DNA of 64,000 nt from assembly GCA_905250115.1 (NCBI GenBank), contig CAJNOI010000066.1, positions 266,850 to 330,849 on the forward strand, written 5' to 3'. The stretch comes from Adineta steineri. Lineage: Eukaryota > Rotifera > Eurotatoria > Adinetida > Adinetidae. A program made the translations under genes and the position numbers. Position 1 is the stretch's first letter; each line of letters begins with the position of its first letter. Of this stretch, positions 1-10,637 are shown in pieces. The notes beneath the pieces are model-generated. The model was not told the origin of the DNA, did not search any database, and saw only the letters and a list, made by a program, of their open reading frames with translations.

Positions 1-2
1 TT

Positions 3-48
3 GTGGGTGTGGATGTCGAAAGAAGAAGAACACAACACCTACACCCAT
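3..48. repeat. telomere-like palindrome, copy 1
   Basis: The left arm GTGGGTGTGGATGT faces a degenerate right arm AACACCTACACCCA across a purine-rich spacer. It is one of about 26 dispersed copies in this window. Confidence 0.6.
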
Positions 49-990
49 CTAATCTTAATATAACGTAATCAACTGTTGGCTAGTCTTATTTATTTGTTGT
101 ATTTTTGTGATAGATTTTACATGAATTTCTGTTTAGTTCGTTTGAGTATGGTCTTATTTTAAGTATATACAAACTGTATTAGAAATTCGTAACATCCATT
201 TGAAGACATCAATAGAAAAAAAATCCAAAGTTCGACGTAAACGAATTATCTTTTGAAAATTTCTGTATCTTTTATATTGTTTTAATAATTGGGATATAGT
301 ATATAATGTGATCAAGATGTAGGTAGTATGAATGGATTTGGACTTATATTTGATTTTAATCTTGTCTACTCAATCATTTCGAATCAATTTCTGAAACAGA
401 GATGTTCATCGCAGTTGAGAATCTGCCGCGGTCGCTGTGGCGTTCGCGGCGCGGTGGTGACAGCGCCGCCATGGACATTTGTGTTTCGAAATGAATAAAA
501 AACATTCCGTTTATATTCAATTACTCCGTTATCTGTGCTAGGTAACTATATAATACTTAACTAAAGTTTTAAATTTTTGTAATATTCAATTCAGCTAGTG
601 AATCATTTATAATTTTATCTTCAACAACTGTAAGATCTTATACGATTATATCAAACTTTTCATCTGCAAGAGAGACATTACTTTTCACAGAAAACGAATC
701 TATTCGTATGTTATTTGATAGAATTAATTAGTTTGATTTTTTTTTCGTATTAGCTGATATTGATATTTGTTTATGAAAACAAAGATTTTATATCTGATAT
801 TTATTGCGAAAAACAAAATTCGAATAGTTTCTTCAAAACTTTAAAAATACTGTCAATTCGAAAAATGAATCGTTTTCATTTTATATATTTAAAATCAGTC
901 CATTCATATAATCAAACATTTTCTAGTTCGAGATTACATTAAGTAATTGTTTAGTATCTTGATTAATAATATAATATACAATAAAGAAGA
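49..990. other. intergenic, no gene recognised
   Basis: AT-rich DNA with no supported gene. A sharply GC-rich patch of about 55 bases lies at 421-475 (CCGCGGTCGCTGTGGCG and on to GCGCCGCC), very unlike its surroundings. The short open frame at 760-942 has low-complexity composition and is not supported. Confidence 0.5.
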
Positions 991-2126
991 TTAAATTGAA
1001 AATTCAATCATAATTTTTGTTTTAAAATCATCATCATCTGTTGATTCTCCATCAATAAATTCAATGTTTGCTTTTCTATCTAACCAAAATTGCTTTTCTA
1101 AAAATTTATCTTCAACTAAAACTCGAGCGATATTTATTTCAGTATGAAATAAAAGTATATATAATGTAAATTGTTTAAGTTTTAATAAATTTTTCTCAAT
1201 TAAAATTTCCCATTGATTACAATCTAAGTCAGCATAATTTGTTGGAGAAAAAGAAAGTGTTAATTTTTCTAAATTCGGACATTGTTTTAATAAATAAACA
1301 AGTAATTCTAGTGCAGTTGAACGTACTGATAAATCACAAGCAATTAAATTTAATGATAAAGGATAATCAATAATGTGTTCTTTTAATCTAATATTTGCAT
1401 CTAAATAACGGAGTTTTGAAAAATATGAAAGTATATTTTCTATATCATTAATTTGTATGTGATGTAAAAATAAACGTTGTACAGTCGGAGATATTTCTGT
1501 TGACAATAGAGAATGATTAAGTGATACTAAGTCATTACGACAAATAATTTCATTATCTCTTGATGCCGATAAAAATAAGTATGTTAATGATTTAAAACGA
1601 GAACTAAAATTATAAAGAATAGCTCCGTACATATCTAATACTTTTTCTTTACACAAATCCGATCGAAATGATATTATTAATGATTTAAGATTATCTAACT
1701 GAAAATGTTGTTGACTAATTGTATGCATTGTATATAATCCAATCGAATCAAGCATTAATGCATTTAAAGTAACCATATTTTTCAATGGAACATAACTGTT
1801 ATCTAAAATTCGATCGATCTGTTCATCGTAATATTCATTCGATAATATAAGAGTATTCACATGTGAACAATTTATAGTTGAAAACATCTTCAGTAAAAAA
1901 ATAAATATTAAATTAAAATCCATAAAATAATTACCTTTCGACTTTCATTGAATGTTATCTTGCTTAGATCGATATATTTGATGCCATAGGTTAATACTAA
2001 TGTTGATAAATGATGATTAAGACCATAGAATGCTTTATAATTATCATAGCCATTCATATACGAAAATATTTGAACAAATATTTCAGGTGAAAAAACTTCT
2101 AATGTAGCGATTGATATACTGGACAT
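991..2126 (-). CDS. F-box / leucine-rich-repeat-like protein
   Basis: Two exons, 2126-1935 and 1887-991, join across a 47-bp phase-0 intron (donor AAG|GTAATT, acceptor ACTGAAG) to give 362 residues. Residues about 9-50 (LEVFSPEIFVQIFSYMNGYD and on) match the F-box pattern of bdelloid F-box proteins, close to the gene at 36.6 kb. The rest has leucine-rich stretches such as LKSLIISFRSDL and CPNLEKLTLSFSP, resembling irregular LRRs. F-box proteins usually link a substrate to the SCF ubiquitin ligase through Skp1; that role is inferred from the family. The substrate is unknown. The start chosen is the first ATG before the F-box. Confidence 0.8.
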
Positions 2127-3461
2127 TTCATCCGCTTTACATAAAATGATTCATCTATTTTTACACGTTCTCTTCTTTCTACAATATTTTTTTTTTCTAA
2201 AATACAAAATATGAAGAACATTTTACATATAATTATATAAATGGTAAAATTCAATCATTTTTTATTCATAGTAAATGTTCCACAAAAAATATGTTTTAAA
2301 TTCAATTCAATGAAAAGAGAAAAGTTCGCTTACGAGTATATATTAAATGTGATTAACTTATCTTTACTTTATAAATGAAGATAAAATAAAGACAGATAAG
2401 AATCCATTCTAAGGAGTCGTAATGTTTAGTTTAGAAAATATGAAGTATAGAAGTGTTCTAAATATTGTTTATTCTTAAATTGAAACTTTACAAATGTCAA
2501 CAAAAAGAAAATTCGAGCTTTCAAATTTACTCATAGGTCATCTTCAGGCAAATGCTTCGGGACCACACATTGTCGGCCGAAACCTAACCGCTCTTCGTGC
2601 GGTACCCATCTTCAATCACACTGTTGTATCCCTAAACAGTGTTATTATATCCGAATTATCTCGCTCAACTCCGTCTCTCGAATTTAGTCATTACCTCTGT
2701 GTTACTCATAAAAAATAACTTGCATACTAAAGAAGATTGAAAGAGTTGATTAGAACACGTTTACAAACAATCCAACAATCGATCTATTCGTTTTATGGTA
2801 ACAGGTGAGCAGAAGAAAAGAAAAAAATAGTTATGATGATGTGCCCGTTTCTAACGTATTGTGATGACCTGCCCGTTGCTAATGTAAAACTGAAATCGTA
2901 AACATACGGTCAAATAGAGAAAAGAAGTGAAAGAAGGGTCATAAGGTTAAATGAAAGAAAGAAATCGGTGAAGATTATACAATAAATTTACAGAAGGGAC
3001 CAAAAAGAAAGTATTAGTGTGTGAATGTAGGTATAGGTACTGTATTCATCTCACACTCACACCCTCATGATTAGATCAATTGATATGCAGATTTACGTAC
3101 AACAAGATATGAAGATAATATCGACACTTTTACTTCAACCAATCTACCCCTACGTTCACTGTCAACAATATGCTTATCAAAAATCTCTTGATCCTGTGTT
3201 GTTTATTTTGAACTATAATTCGCATAAATCAATCACTTAAATAATAGTTATTTATAAAATAAATAATATAAAGACTTCGAACAGTTTTTGAGTACAAAAA
3301 ATTTGTTTACATCAATTGGTTATGTGATGCAAATTATTATTTAAATGTGTGTGAATTTCTCATAAATTTACTGTTACAGATTAATCTATAATAATGTACA
3401 TTGTTGTAGAAAAAGATGATTATTATTTATTGCATTTGAGTCGCCAATCCTGGATTAACTT
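2127..3461. other. intergenic, one palindrome
   Basis: No gene recognised. A relatively GC-rich open frame at 2494-2718 (74 residues) matches no family I know. Two near-copies of a TGCCCGTT(T/G)CTAA motif occur at 2840-2885. A telomere-like palindrome lies at 3016-3067. Confidence 0.45.
3016..3067. repeat. telomere-like palindrome, copy 2
   Basis: GTGTGTGAATGTAGGTATAGG, core TACTGTATTCATC, then CACACTCACACCCTC. Arms are degenerate; the core resembles the TATTATATTCATC core of other copies. Confidence 0.6.
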
Positions 3462-3853
3462 TTAATACATAAGATAATAAAGCTTTGACGTATCATCATG
3501 AATATATGGATGATTCTCTTGTTGAAATATTGACAAAACAAAGAATTCGGATATATCACTAGCAATATTCATATCAAATCGTAGGCGTTGAATACTATTT
3601 GAACATATATCTTGTCAAAATTAATCGATAATATAAGTTTTCTATCTATTTGATCATAAAGACAAAATATTATTTTAAAATGAAATGGAAAATTGAGAAT
3701 AGCATCATATTCACCACGCATAAGAATAAAAAACAATGAAATACATGTTCGTCGAGCAATTCCATTAACATTTAAATAAATACGACGACATATTTTGTAA
3801 CAGTAGATGAAGAATAAATCGATGTTTGTTTTTTTTGATTGTGCATCGACCAT
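3462..3853 (-). pseudogene. TRAF-type MATH domain remnant
   Basis: The open frame 3853-3569 reads YKICRRIYLNVNGIARRTC, then ISLFFILMRGEYDAILNFPF. This aligns with the C-terminal TRAF (MATH) domain of TRAF signalling adaptors (canonical YGYKxCxRxYLNGxGxGRGTHLSLFFVxMRGEYDALLxWPF). After a frameshift near 3605 the match continues in another frame: MNIASDISEFF, then QQENHPYIHDDT, ending at 3462. Only the second half of the MATH domain remains; no RING or zinc fingers and no upstream exon were found. I infer a dead fragment of a TRAF gene. Family match is confident; pseudogene status is likely. Confidence 0.75.
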
Positions 3854-4141
3854 GAATAAACAAATAGTTTATTTGTACTCTTAGTATATATCTTCAGCAC
3901 TTATCAATTCTTGAAGAATTAATATTTATCTAACGATAATACACATTAATAGAATATGATTGATTGAACAAAATATCAACACATCTTGAGAGTATGAGTG
4001 TGAATACAATACTTTCATTCCTTAAGCACATTCCTATCGAACAGGACTTTTCATCTACTGCAATCCATTAGAATGTAAATTCAAAGACTTACTCATTTTT
4101 AAACTCTATGCGAAAAAATAATATAAGTATTATTGAGCATG

Positions 4142-4189
4142 TTGGTGTGAATGTGAGTTGAGCAGAATGCCCACATCCACATCCTATCC
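4142..4189. repeat. telomere-like palindrome, copy 3
   Basis: GTGTGAATGTGAGTTGAGCAG faces CCCACATCCACATCC. It belongs to the sub-group with a GAGTTGAACAGAATG core, as at 7173 and 10432. Confidence 0.55.
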
Positions 4190-4378
4190 TTATATATTCT
4201 GTAAATTTTAATAGTTTCCGATGGATCCTAAACATCTTGGCAGTTACTGGGAATCATCAGAAATTGCATTGTACCCTTAATCTTTTATTAAAACCTGATT
4301 AAAACTAAAATTTTCACGTCCAAAACTTAGTTCATGTAATGTTTAATTGAGAGAAAAAAGATTGTATAAGCTTCATAT

Positions 4379-6559
4379 TCATGGAAAGCTTAGTAGAAGA
4401 TTATCCATTCCATATTGTGTGCCATATTCACCATAAACATATGGATTTTGTATTCCCCCTGCCGTTGTAAATACAACTTTGTCTATTCCTGAATATCCAG
4501 TGAATGCTATATTGAACAATGTAAATACTTGAAGTATAAAAGTACTGTTTGCAACAACGATATTTGAACGATATCCAACAACCGTTAATTGCAAATTATC
4601 ATACCATGCTGCAGCCATTGAAGCAGAATATAAAGTAAAAGGACGACCGTTGGCACTTATCATAGTCATTGGATCACCATATGCGTTAAACGATGTAACA
4701 TTTCCGCTGACAGTAGATGTATTGTATCCACTCGCATTGTATAAATAGGAACTGACGAAGGCAGCCCCATTTGTCCAACCAATACATGTATTATCATAAC
4801 TGTTCGGTATGAATACGTCTGGCCCGAATGTTAGATCATCAAATGTTAAAAGTACACTGCCAGTTGCACATCCTACATGTTAAATAATTAAATTAGCAAA
4901 CTATATACAGTGCTGGCAAAAATTATAAGAATCGCCCGTTTTTTAGTTTTTACATATATTTTCATCGAGTGATAACGAATAGTAAGCCTGAACATATGTA
5001 TTTCAATATGCTCTTACCGATGGTGTACTCAGATTTGGTCTTTTTTAATTTCATGTTTTTGGAAAAAAATGGAAATTTATTAAAAATCACGTTTGTAGAA
5101 ACAATACGAATAAAATACTGATTAGACTCAATGTTTTATGTGTTATAGCAAAATATAGATGAGCACACTTCTTATAGTCGACCATTAGATAGAAGATAAT
5201 TTTTGCTACACACAAAAATATTTTCGTGTCCTAACAAATATTTTATTGGCTATCAAGCGCTCGTGCAGATTACGCGGCTGTTCTTTCTTTTATTTTCTCT
5301 CTGAATATTTACTGCTAGCCCCGGACTCGTGAATTTTAATCGATATCAGACACCTTAGATACCAGTGGTTTGGATGTGAACTAATCTTTCCATTAGCCGC
5401 ATTCACACTCACACCCACACCCACCCTCAAAGAATTCTTATCGAAATTTTATTGTTATAATACCAGTTGAATAAAGATGAAATAGCACAAAAGAACGAAC
5501 TTTCGTTTTCTCTATCACCTCACAAAGAAAGAAAATTTTATCAAGCCCTCTATAAGAAAATAAGGTAGCTCTGCGGCTACTTTTGCGTACTCCTAAGTAT
5601 ATTTAAGACTTACCAGATCTTACACTAACACTTGTCGTACTAGTCGTTGTTGTCGTACTGGTTGTACTATTCGTACTAGTCGTTGTCGTCGTACTAGTTG
5701 TTGTTGTCGTCGTACTAGTTGTTGTTGTCGTACTGATTGTACTATTCGTACTAGTCGCTGTCGTCGTACTAGTCGTTATCGTCATACTTGTTGTTGTTGT
5801 CGTTGTAGTATCTACACATAATTATAAAAATATATTCGTCAATAATATGAACGTTTGCGGACGGTTCTTATTTGATGTAAATGACACTTCTGTGCCCAGA
5901 TTAACTACTAATGTTAAAGATGCTGTTTAGATGAAGGGAAAAAAGAATTTTTTGAAACTATATAGATATTGTTGGATTTTTATTAAACTCAAAGGCCCGA
6001 AAGAATGCACCTTTTCCCCCTTGGACTTGCTCATTACCTAGCTTTTTTGAAATCAGAATTCCAGCTGTAATTCCACCTCCCACTAATAACAACAACAATA
6101 AGCCCAAGAGAATGCAGCACAATGGTGAACAACAGAAACCTCCACATCTAAAATGGACAAAGATTCAATTTAAATATAATAACTATTTCATCAGCATGTG
6201 AGTGTTGTATTCTTCTTATATCCACACGTATATACACTCCTATACCCACACCCTTTTGTATTTAATACTTCAATAAGTTACTATATTCTGTACGATCGTA
6301 ATCGTCTGTTATTTTTGTTATGCAAGGTTTCATATCTAATTTTCTGTTCTCATTTTTTTAAATGACTATTCTCACGTTCATCTTCACGTATGTATTGGAA
6401 GAATTTAGTAGATCGTCAGTGAATTTGCACAATAAAATAGAAAAAAACATACCGATGTTTTGAGGTTGATGGTTTAGTAGAATCTCGTTTGAAAGAGACG
6501 GGCTCTTGTAGAAACTCCAAGTTAGCAAAAACTATTTCAGTTTCTTCAGTTCCAGCCAT
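4379..6559 (-). CDS. type II membrane protein, Thr/Ser stalk, ectodomain A
   Basis: Four exons (6559-6453, 6147-6038, 5811-5614, 4872-4379) join in frame to 302 residues. The N-terminus is cytosolic (about 35 residues, MAGTEETEIVFANLEF). Next come a Cys-rich CCSPLCCILLG and an LLLLLLLVGGG membrane span (about 36-65), then a stalk of about 65 almost pure Thr/Ser residues that is probably O-glycosylated. The last exon encodes the ectodomain: LLTFDDLTF, AAWYDNLQLTVVGY, MDNLLLSF. That pattern resembles a beta-sandwich domain seen in bacterial and fungal secreted proteins; a carbohydrate-binding role is inference only. Introns after exons 2 and 3 are phase 1. The first three exons are nearly duplicated in the gene at 8277-9812, whose ectodomain is unrelated. 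Confidence 0.8.
4906..5220. mobile_element. possible Tc1/mariner end fragment in an intron
   Basis: The last intron of the stalk gene contains TACAGTGCTGGCAAAAATTA followed by TAAGAATCGCCCG. This resembles the outer end of Tc1-like transposons (CAGTGCTGGCAAAA). No matching opposite end or transposase was seen nearby, so this would be a truncated copy; the right border is a guess. Confidence 0.4.
5370..5430. repeat. telomere-like palindrome, copy 4 (intronic)
   Basis: A weak left arm (GTTTGGATGTGAA) faces a long right arm CACACTCACACCCACACCCA that ends CCCTCAAAG. It lies in intron 3 of the stalk gene. Confidence 0.6.
5603..5811 (-). repeat. coding Thr/Ser minisatellite
   Basis: Exon 3 of the stalk gene is built of short units such as ACTAGTACGACGAC coding TST/TTT. 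The equivalent exon of the sister gene (8979-9158) uses a cleaner 9-base ACTAGTACG/ACC unit. Copy number differs (66 against 60 codons), so the stalk length changes by repeat slippage. Confidence 0.8.
6196..6254. repeat. telomere-like palindrome, copy 5 (intronic)
   Basis: CATGTGAGTGTTGTATTC faces CACTCCTATACCCACACCC. It is the positional counterpart of the copy at 9527-9588 in the duplicated gene, so it predates the duplication. Confidence 0.55.
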
Positions 6560-6619
6560 TTCTTGACAATACTCTTTGATGTTTATCGAATGTATTCAAT
6601 TGTTAGCTATTTCACTTCT

Positions 6620-6627
6620 CTTTATAC
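6620..6627 (-). promoter_or_regulatory. TATA box of stalk gene A
   Basis: On the minus strand GTATAAAG lies about 60 bases before the ATG at 6559. The duplicated gene has GTATATAAAG at the same relative place. Confidence 0.6.
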
Positions 6628-6959
6628 GTTGCAATTTCAATACAAACCAGTTTAGTACTTGAAATGTCAACGTCATTTCTCCAAGTAAAAAAATATTTGT
6701 TTGTATTTCAAAGCACATGAAATAATCGATTTCATACATTAGTCATTCTTTTGTGTACATTACTCTCAATAGTTTTAAACACTGAAAGGTGATTGAAAGA
6801 TTTTGTCATGAAAATATTTCAACCACTTCGGTGATTCCCCGTCTCAAAAATTTCTAACTGCGTCTTGAGGGTACGGAAGTAAAATAGAAAATCGTACGTG
6901 GTTTGTTTGTTTGACGTCATAGAAATAGTTGAAAGGAGAAAAAATTAGAAGAATACTCT

Positions 6960-7262
6960 CTACATTCTGAATATATATATAGTGAGTGATTTAGAAGATT
7001 TATTTCATTTTAGCGACCACATCCTTGAATATGGTGTGTTTCAATCGTGAGTATTTAATATAGATCATAAAATTTTTTGTTGAGTTATTATCTGAGATTC
7101 AAACAGGGTAGTCTCATAAAAGTCCTGAGAAAAAGCATAGATATTACTGATCTAAGTAAGCTGTCGCTATCAACCATCTTGAGCGCGTGGGTAGGTGTGG
7201 GTGTGAGTTGAACAGAATCTCTACACCCACACCCACCCTTAATGGCATATCGTTATCAGCAA
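6960..7262. repeat. duplicated upstream block, copy A
   Basis: This block continues the similarity that starts in exon 3 of the stalk gene; the other copy is 10205-10498. Both contain CTGAATATATATATAGTG, a pyrimidine-rich TTTCATTTTAGC, and an ATGGTGTGTTTCAATC directly followed by a donor-like GTGAGT on the plus strand. This might be the promoter and first exon of a lost divergent gene. Similarity stops at the telomere-like palindrome. Confidence 0.6.
7173..7240. repeat. telomere-like palindrome, copy 6
   Basis: ACCATCTTGAGCGCGTGGG, then TAGGTGTGGGTGTGAG, core TTGAACAGAATC, then TCTACACCCACACCCACCC. It sits exactly at the outer edge of the duplicated block. Confidence 0.75.
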
Positions 7263-8276
7263 ATTGTATCAAGATTACTGACTATTCATATGACCATTCT
7301 ATCCTACAAATAGATGAGTGAGTCAAATTAACTAGAATACAACGAAAATTCTAATAAACTATGACAGAAAATTCTATAAAAATCATTCCAAGAGACAAAA
7401 AAAATAAGGAGCTGGAGTCTGCTTAGCAGACTCTGCTAAGTGTCTTAAGTAAAGAAAGGGAACAAGATGAAGAGGAGAGAAAAAAAGAGTGAATCAGAAG
7501 TGACTGACCAACCGACTGATTGACTGACTTACAATACGTTAGCATAGCTATTTATAGATGCATGCGAAAAGAAAAAAGAAAGAGGTAAACGATGGACTGA
7601 TCAGAATCCATCACACTATTATATTTAATAACATAGTATGATAATTTTTTTATTGTTAGTTCAATAAAATAGAAACAAAGTAACACGTTTAGCATATATT
7701 ATCTCATAGATAATGAAATACAAATTATGAATCAGAAATATAATATTTCAAATATATATCTATTGTATTCTTTGATATTGTATTAGCAATCTTTTTTTTT
7801 CTTTTAAATATTTGTTAGAAACATTTTATCAAATATTATATTAGATGAATATTATCTAAAACATAAATAGATTTGTCGTTCTAATCAAGTGAAAGATATC
7901 TTTTACAACTATTACATGTCAAATATTTAGATATATTAATTATTTCGACAAATTTAATACATAGAATCAAACGTTTTTAATATAAATGCCAGTTTCTACT
8001 TCATCAATATTCACATTTCGAAGTTCGATATAGATAATTACCTGCCATAGATATTTGTATATCTATAATCTATCAATAAGGTGTGGGTGTGACGTGACTT
8101 TGTGTAATAAATAAACTACATCCACACCCTCAAGATGTACTGGCGCTAGTTTGATATATATTTAATAATTTAAGAATGTTTTTATTCAAAAGACAAATAC
8201 TTAAAAAATCTATATCTCAAAAACAAGTGAATGTTAGTTTGAAATAATGACGTATGCGAAGGCCTAACTACACGAC
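7263..8276. other. intergenic, no gene recognised
   Basis: Very AT-rich with simple ACTGACTGACT and GAAAGAAAG stretches near 7470-7590. Nothing coding is recognised. One telomere-like palindrome is at 8080-8138. Confidence 0.5.
8080..8138. repeat. telomere-like palindrome, copy 7
   Basis: GGTGTGGGTGTGACGTGA faces ACATCCACACCCTCAAGATG; the right end is the consensus terminus. Confidence 0.7.
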
Positions 8277-9812
8277 CTATCCGCCAATGATTATCAGGAA
8301 ACTATTCGGAAGGCCACTCCCATTGGCCAACCAAAAGCTGATGTTATAGGTGTCGCCGACCACGGTTGTGAATGATTGACTGAGATAATCCGGATATCCT
8401 ATTGAACCGTCACGAAAGCTATAGGTGCCCGAATGAGGACATATAGTCCTTGCTTCGCCGTTAGCACCAGCGTTGTTTGGATTGCAGTAAGTATAATATG
8501 AAGTGAATGGAGCCATTTCGAAACCACCATTTTGCCACATCTCTACTCCGTTGTGCTTTACTGAAATGTCATCTAGACACCAATAGTTAGGATCCTGACG
8601 CATAGCCAGCAACATCGTCGTACTAGTCGATATAGCAACATATGAGTACTGATAATATCTATAAGAAAACGACGCCACATTTGAAAGGTAAACTAAAACC
8701 GTAGTTGAACCAGTTAATATTGCGGTGCAGTTGTTATTCAGTAGATCTAAATAAAAATAAAAGAATGTTCATATGTAAACTTAAACAAGATGTAAACTTT
8801 TTAATTCAACCAATCAATATTTTTTGCTAAATATTACTGAAATATCTCTGAAAGGAGAGTATGCTTAAAAACAAATCATTGTTCTCGTACATGTTCCTAA
8901 TTTGTATTATTTTCCAATACTTAAGAAAATTTTCTACAAAAATTCAAGCCTTCTCTATGAATTATATTATACATTTACCATATGGTACACTGCCACTTGC
9001 CGTACTAGTCGTTGTCGTTGTACTGGTCGTACTAGTTGTACTAGTGGTACTAGTCGTGCTAGTCGTACTAGTGGTACTAGTCGTACTGGTCGTACTAGTC
9101 GTGCTGGTCGTACTGGTCGTACTAGTTGTACTGGTCGTTGTCGTTGTAGTTGTAGTATCTACACATAATTATATAAAATATATTCGTCAGCAATATGCAC
9201 GTTTGGAGAGAGTTCCTATTTGATGTAGATGACACTACTGTGCCCAGATAAATTACTAATGTCGAAAATGCTGTTTAGATGAAGACAAAAAACACGAATT
9301 TTTTGGAACTATAGAAATACTGCTGGATATTTTTGAATCCACTTTTCTCCCTTAGACTTGCTCATTACCTAGCTTTTTTGAAATCAAAATTCCAGCTGTA
9401 ATTCCACCTCCCACTAATAACAACAACAATAAACACAAGAGAATGCAGCACAATGGTGAACAACAGAAACCACTACATCTAAAATGGACAAATATTCAGT
9501 TTAAAGAGAATAATTACTTCATTAGAGTGAGGGTGTGGGTGTTGTATGCTCCTTATATGCACACGTATACACACACCCATACCCTCTAGTAGGTTTCTTT
9601 TTTCATTTTTTTAAATAACTATTCTCTCGTTCATCTTCACGTGCATATTGAAGGGATTCAGTAGGTCGTCAGTGAATTTGCACAATAAAATAGAAAATAA
9701 CATACCGACGTTTTGAGGTTGATGATTTAGCGGAATCTGGTTTGCAAGAGACGGGCGATTCTGGAAATTCCAGCGGAGCAATAACTACTGCAATTTCTTC
9801 AGTTCCAGCCAT
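8277..9812 (-). CDS. type II membrane protein, Thr/Ser stalk, ectodomain B
   Basis: Four exons (9812-9706, 9478-9369, 9158-8979, 8746-8277) join to 288 residues. Exons 1 and 2 have exactly the lengths of the sister gene (107 and 110 nt), with MAGTEEIAVVIAPLEF, CCSPLCCILL and a seven-Leu membrane span. The stalk is a regular (TST)n. The last exon encodes a different ectodomain: WCLDDISVKHNG, NGGFEMAPFTSY, SFRDGSIGYPDYLSQSF. It resembles the jelly-roll choice-of-anchor/DUF642-like fold of carbohydrate-associated proteins and is close to the ectodomain at 51.5 kb. Surface display is inferred. This is a tandem copy whose last exon was exchanged. Confidence 0.8.
9527..9588. repeat. telomere-like palindrome, copy 8 (intronic)
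   Basis: GTGAGGGTGTGGGTGTTGTA faces CACACACCCATACCCTC in intron 1 of stalk gene B, matching copy 5 in gene A. Confidence 0.65.
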
Positions 9813-9873
9813 TTATTGTCACTATTCTTTGATGTTTATCGAATGTATTAAATTGTTAGCTTTTTCACATCTC

Positions 9874-9882
9874 TTTATATAC
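9874..9882 (-). promoter_or_regulatory. TATA box of stalk gene B
   Basis: GTATATAAA on the minus strand, about 62 bases upstream of the ATG at 9812 and aligned with the TATA box of gene A. Confidence 0.6.
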
Positions 9883-10204
9883 ATTCGAATTTTAATGCAG
9901 AGTAGCATAGTGTCTGAAATGTTATCGTCTTTTTTTTCCAAGTAAAAAAGTATTTGTTTGTATTTCAAAGCAAATGAATAATCGATTTCATACATTAGTC
10001 ATTCTTTTGTGTACATTAGTCTCAATCGCTCTAAACACTGAAAGGTGATTGGAAGATTTTGTCGTTAAAACATTCCAACCACTTTGGTCCTTCCCCGTCT
10101 CAAAAATTTGTAACTGCGTCTTAAGGGTATGTAAGTAGAATAGAGAATCTTACGTGTTTTATTTGTTTGACGTCGTAAAAATAAGTGAAAGCAGAGTAAG
10201 TTGG

Positions 10205-10498
10205 AAGAATACTCTCTACATTCTGAATATATATATAGTGAATGATTTAAAAGAATTATTTCATTTTAGCAACGACACAGCCTTGAAGATGGTGTGTTTC
10301 AATCGTGAGTATTTTATATAAGCAATAAAATTGTGTTTTTTGAGTAATTATACAAGATACAAGCACGTTGGTGTAATAAAAGTCCCGTGAAAAAGTATAG
10401 ATATTACTGACCTAAGTGAGCTGTCGCTATCAACCATCTTGAACGTGTGGGTGTGAATTGAATTGAACAGAATGTCTACACCCACATCCACACACTTT
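10205..10498. repeat. duplicated upstream block, copy B
   Basis: Counterpart of 6960-7262, with the same ATATATATAG motif and ATGGTGTGTTTCAATC|GTGAGT string. Similarity to copy A ends with the palindrome at 10432-10498; beyond it the flank is unrelated and leads to the TPR gene. Confidence 0.6.
10432..10498. repeat. telomere-like palindrome, copy 9
   Basis: ACCATCTTGAACGTGTGGG, core TTGAATTGAACAGAATG, then TCTACACCCACATCCACAC. It pairs with copy 6 and marks the edge of the tandem duplication. Confidence 0.7.
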
Positions 10499-10637
10499 AT
10501 TTTATATTTTTCAATGAAAAACCTTACTTCATTTGCTTTTGTTCTTTGAAGATAATACTAATACAACAACGACAAAACAAGTAACGTTTAATACCTACAC
10601 ACAATAGTCAACACATTTACAACCATCTAAAATAATA

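Noticed and set aside
2494-2718. 74-residue plus-strand frame, relatively GC-rich
   Set aside because: No motif, no splice signals and no family known to me; kept only as a remark in the intergenic entry.
8861-9223. Plus-strand frame rich in Val/Leu repeats
   Set aside because: It is the reverse strand of the Thr/Ser stalk exon of the minus-strand gene; the repeat is open in several frames by its composition.
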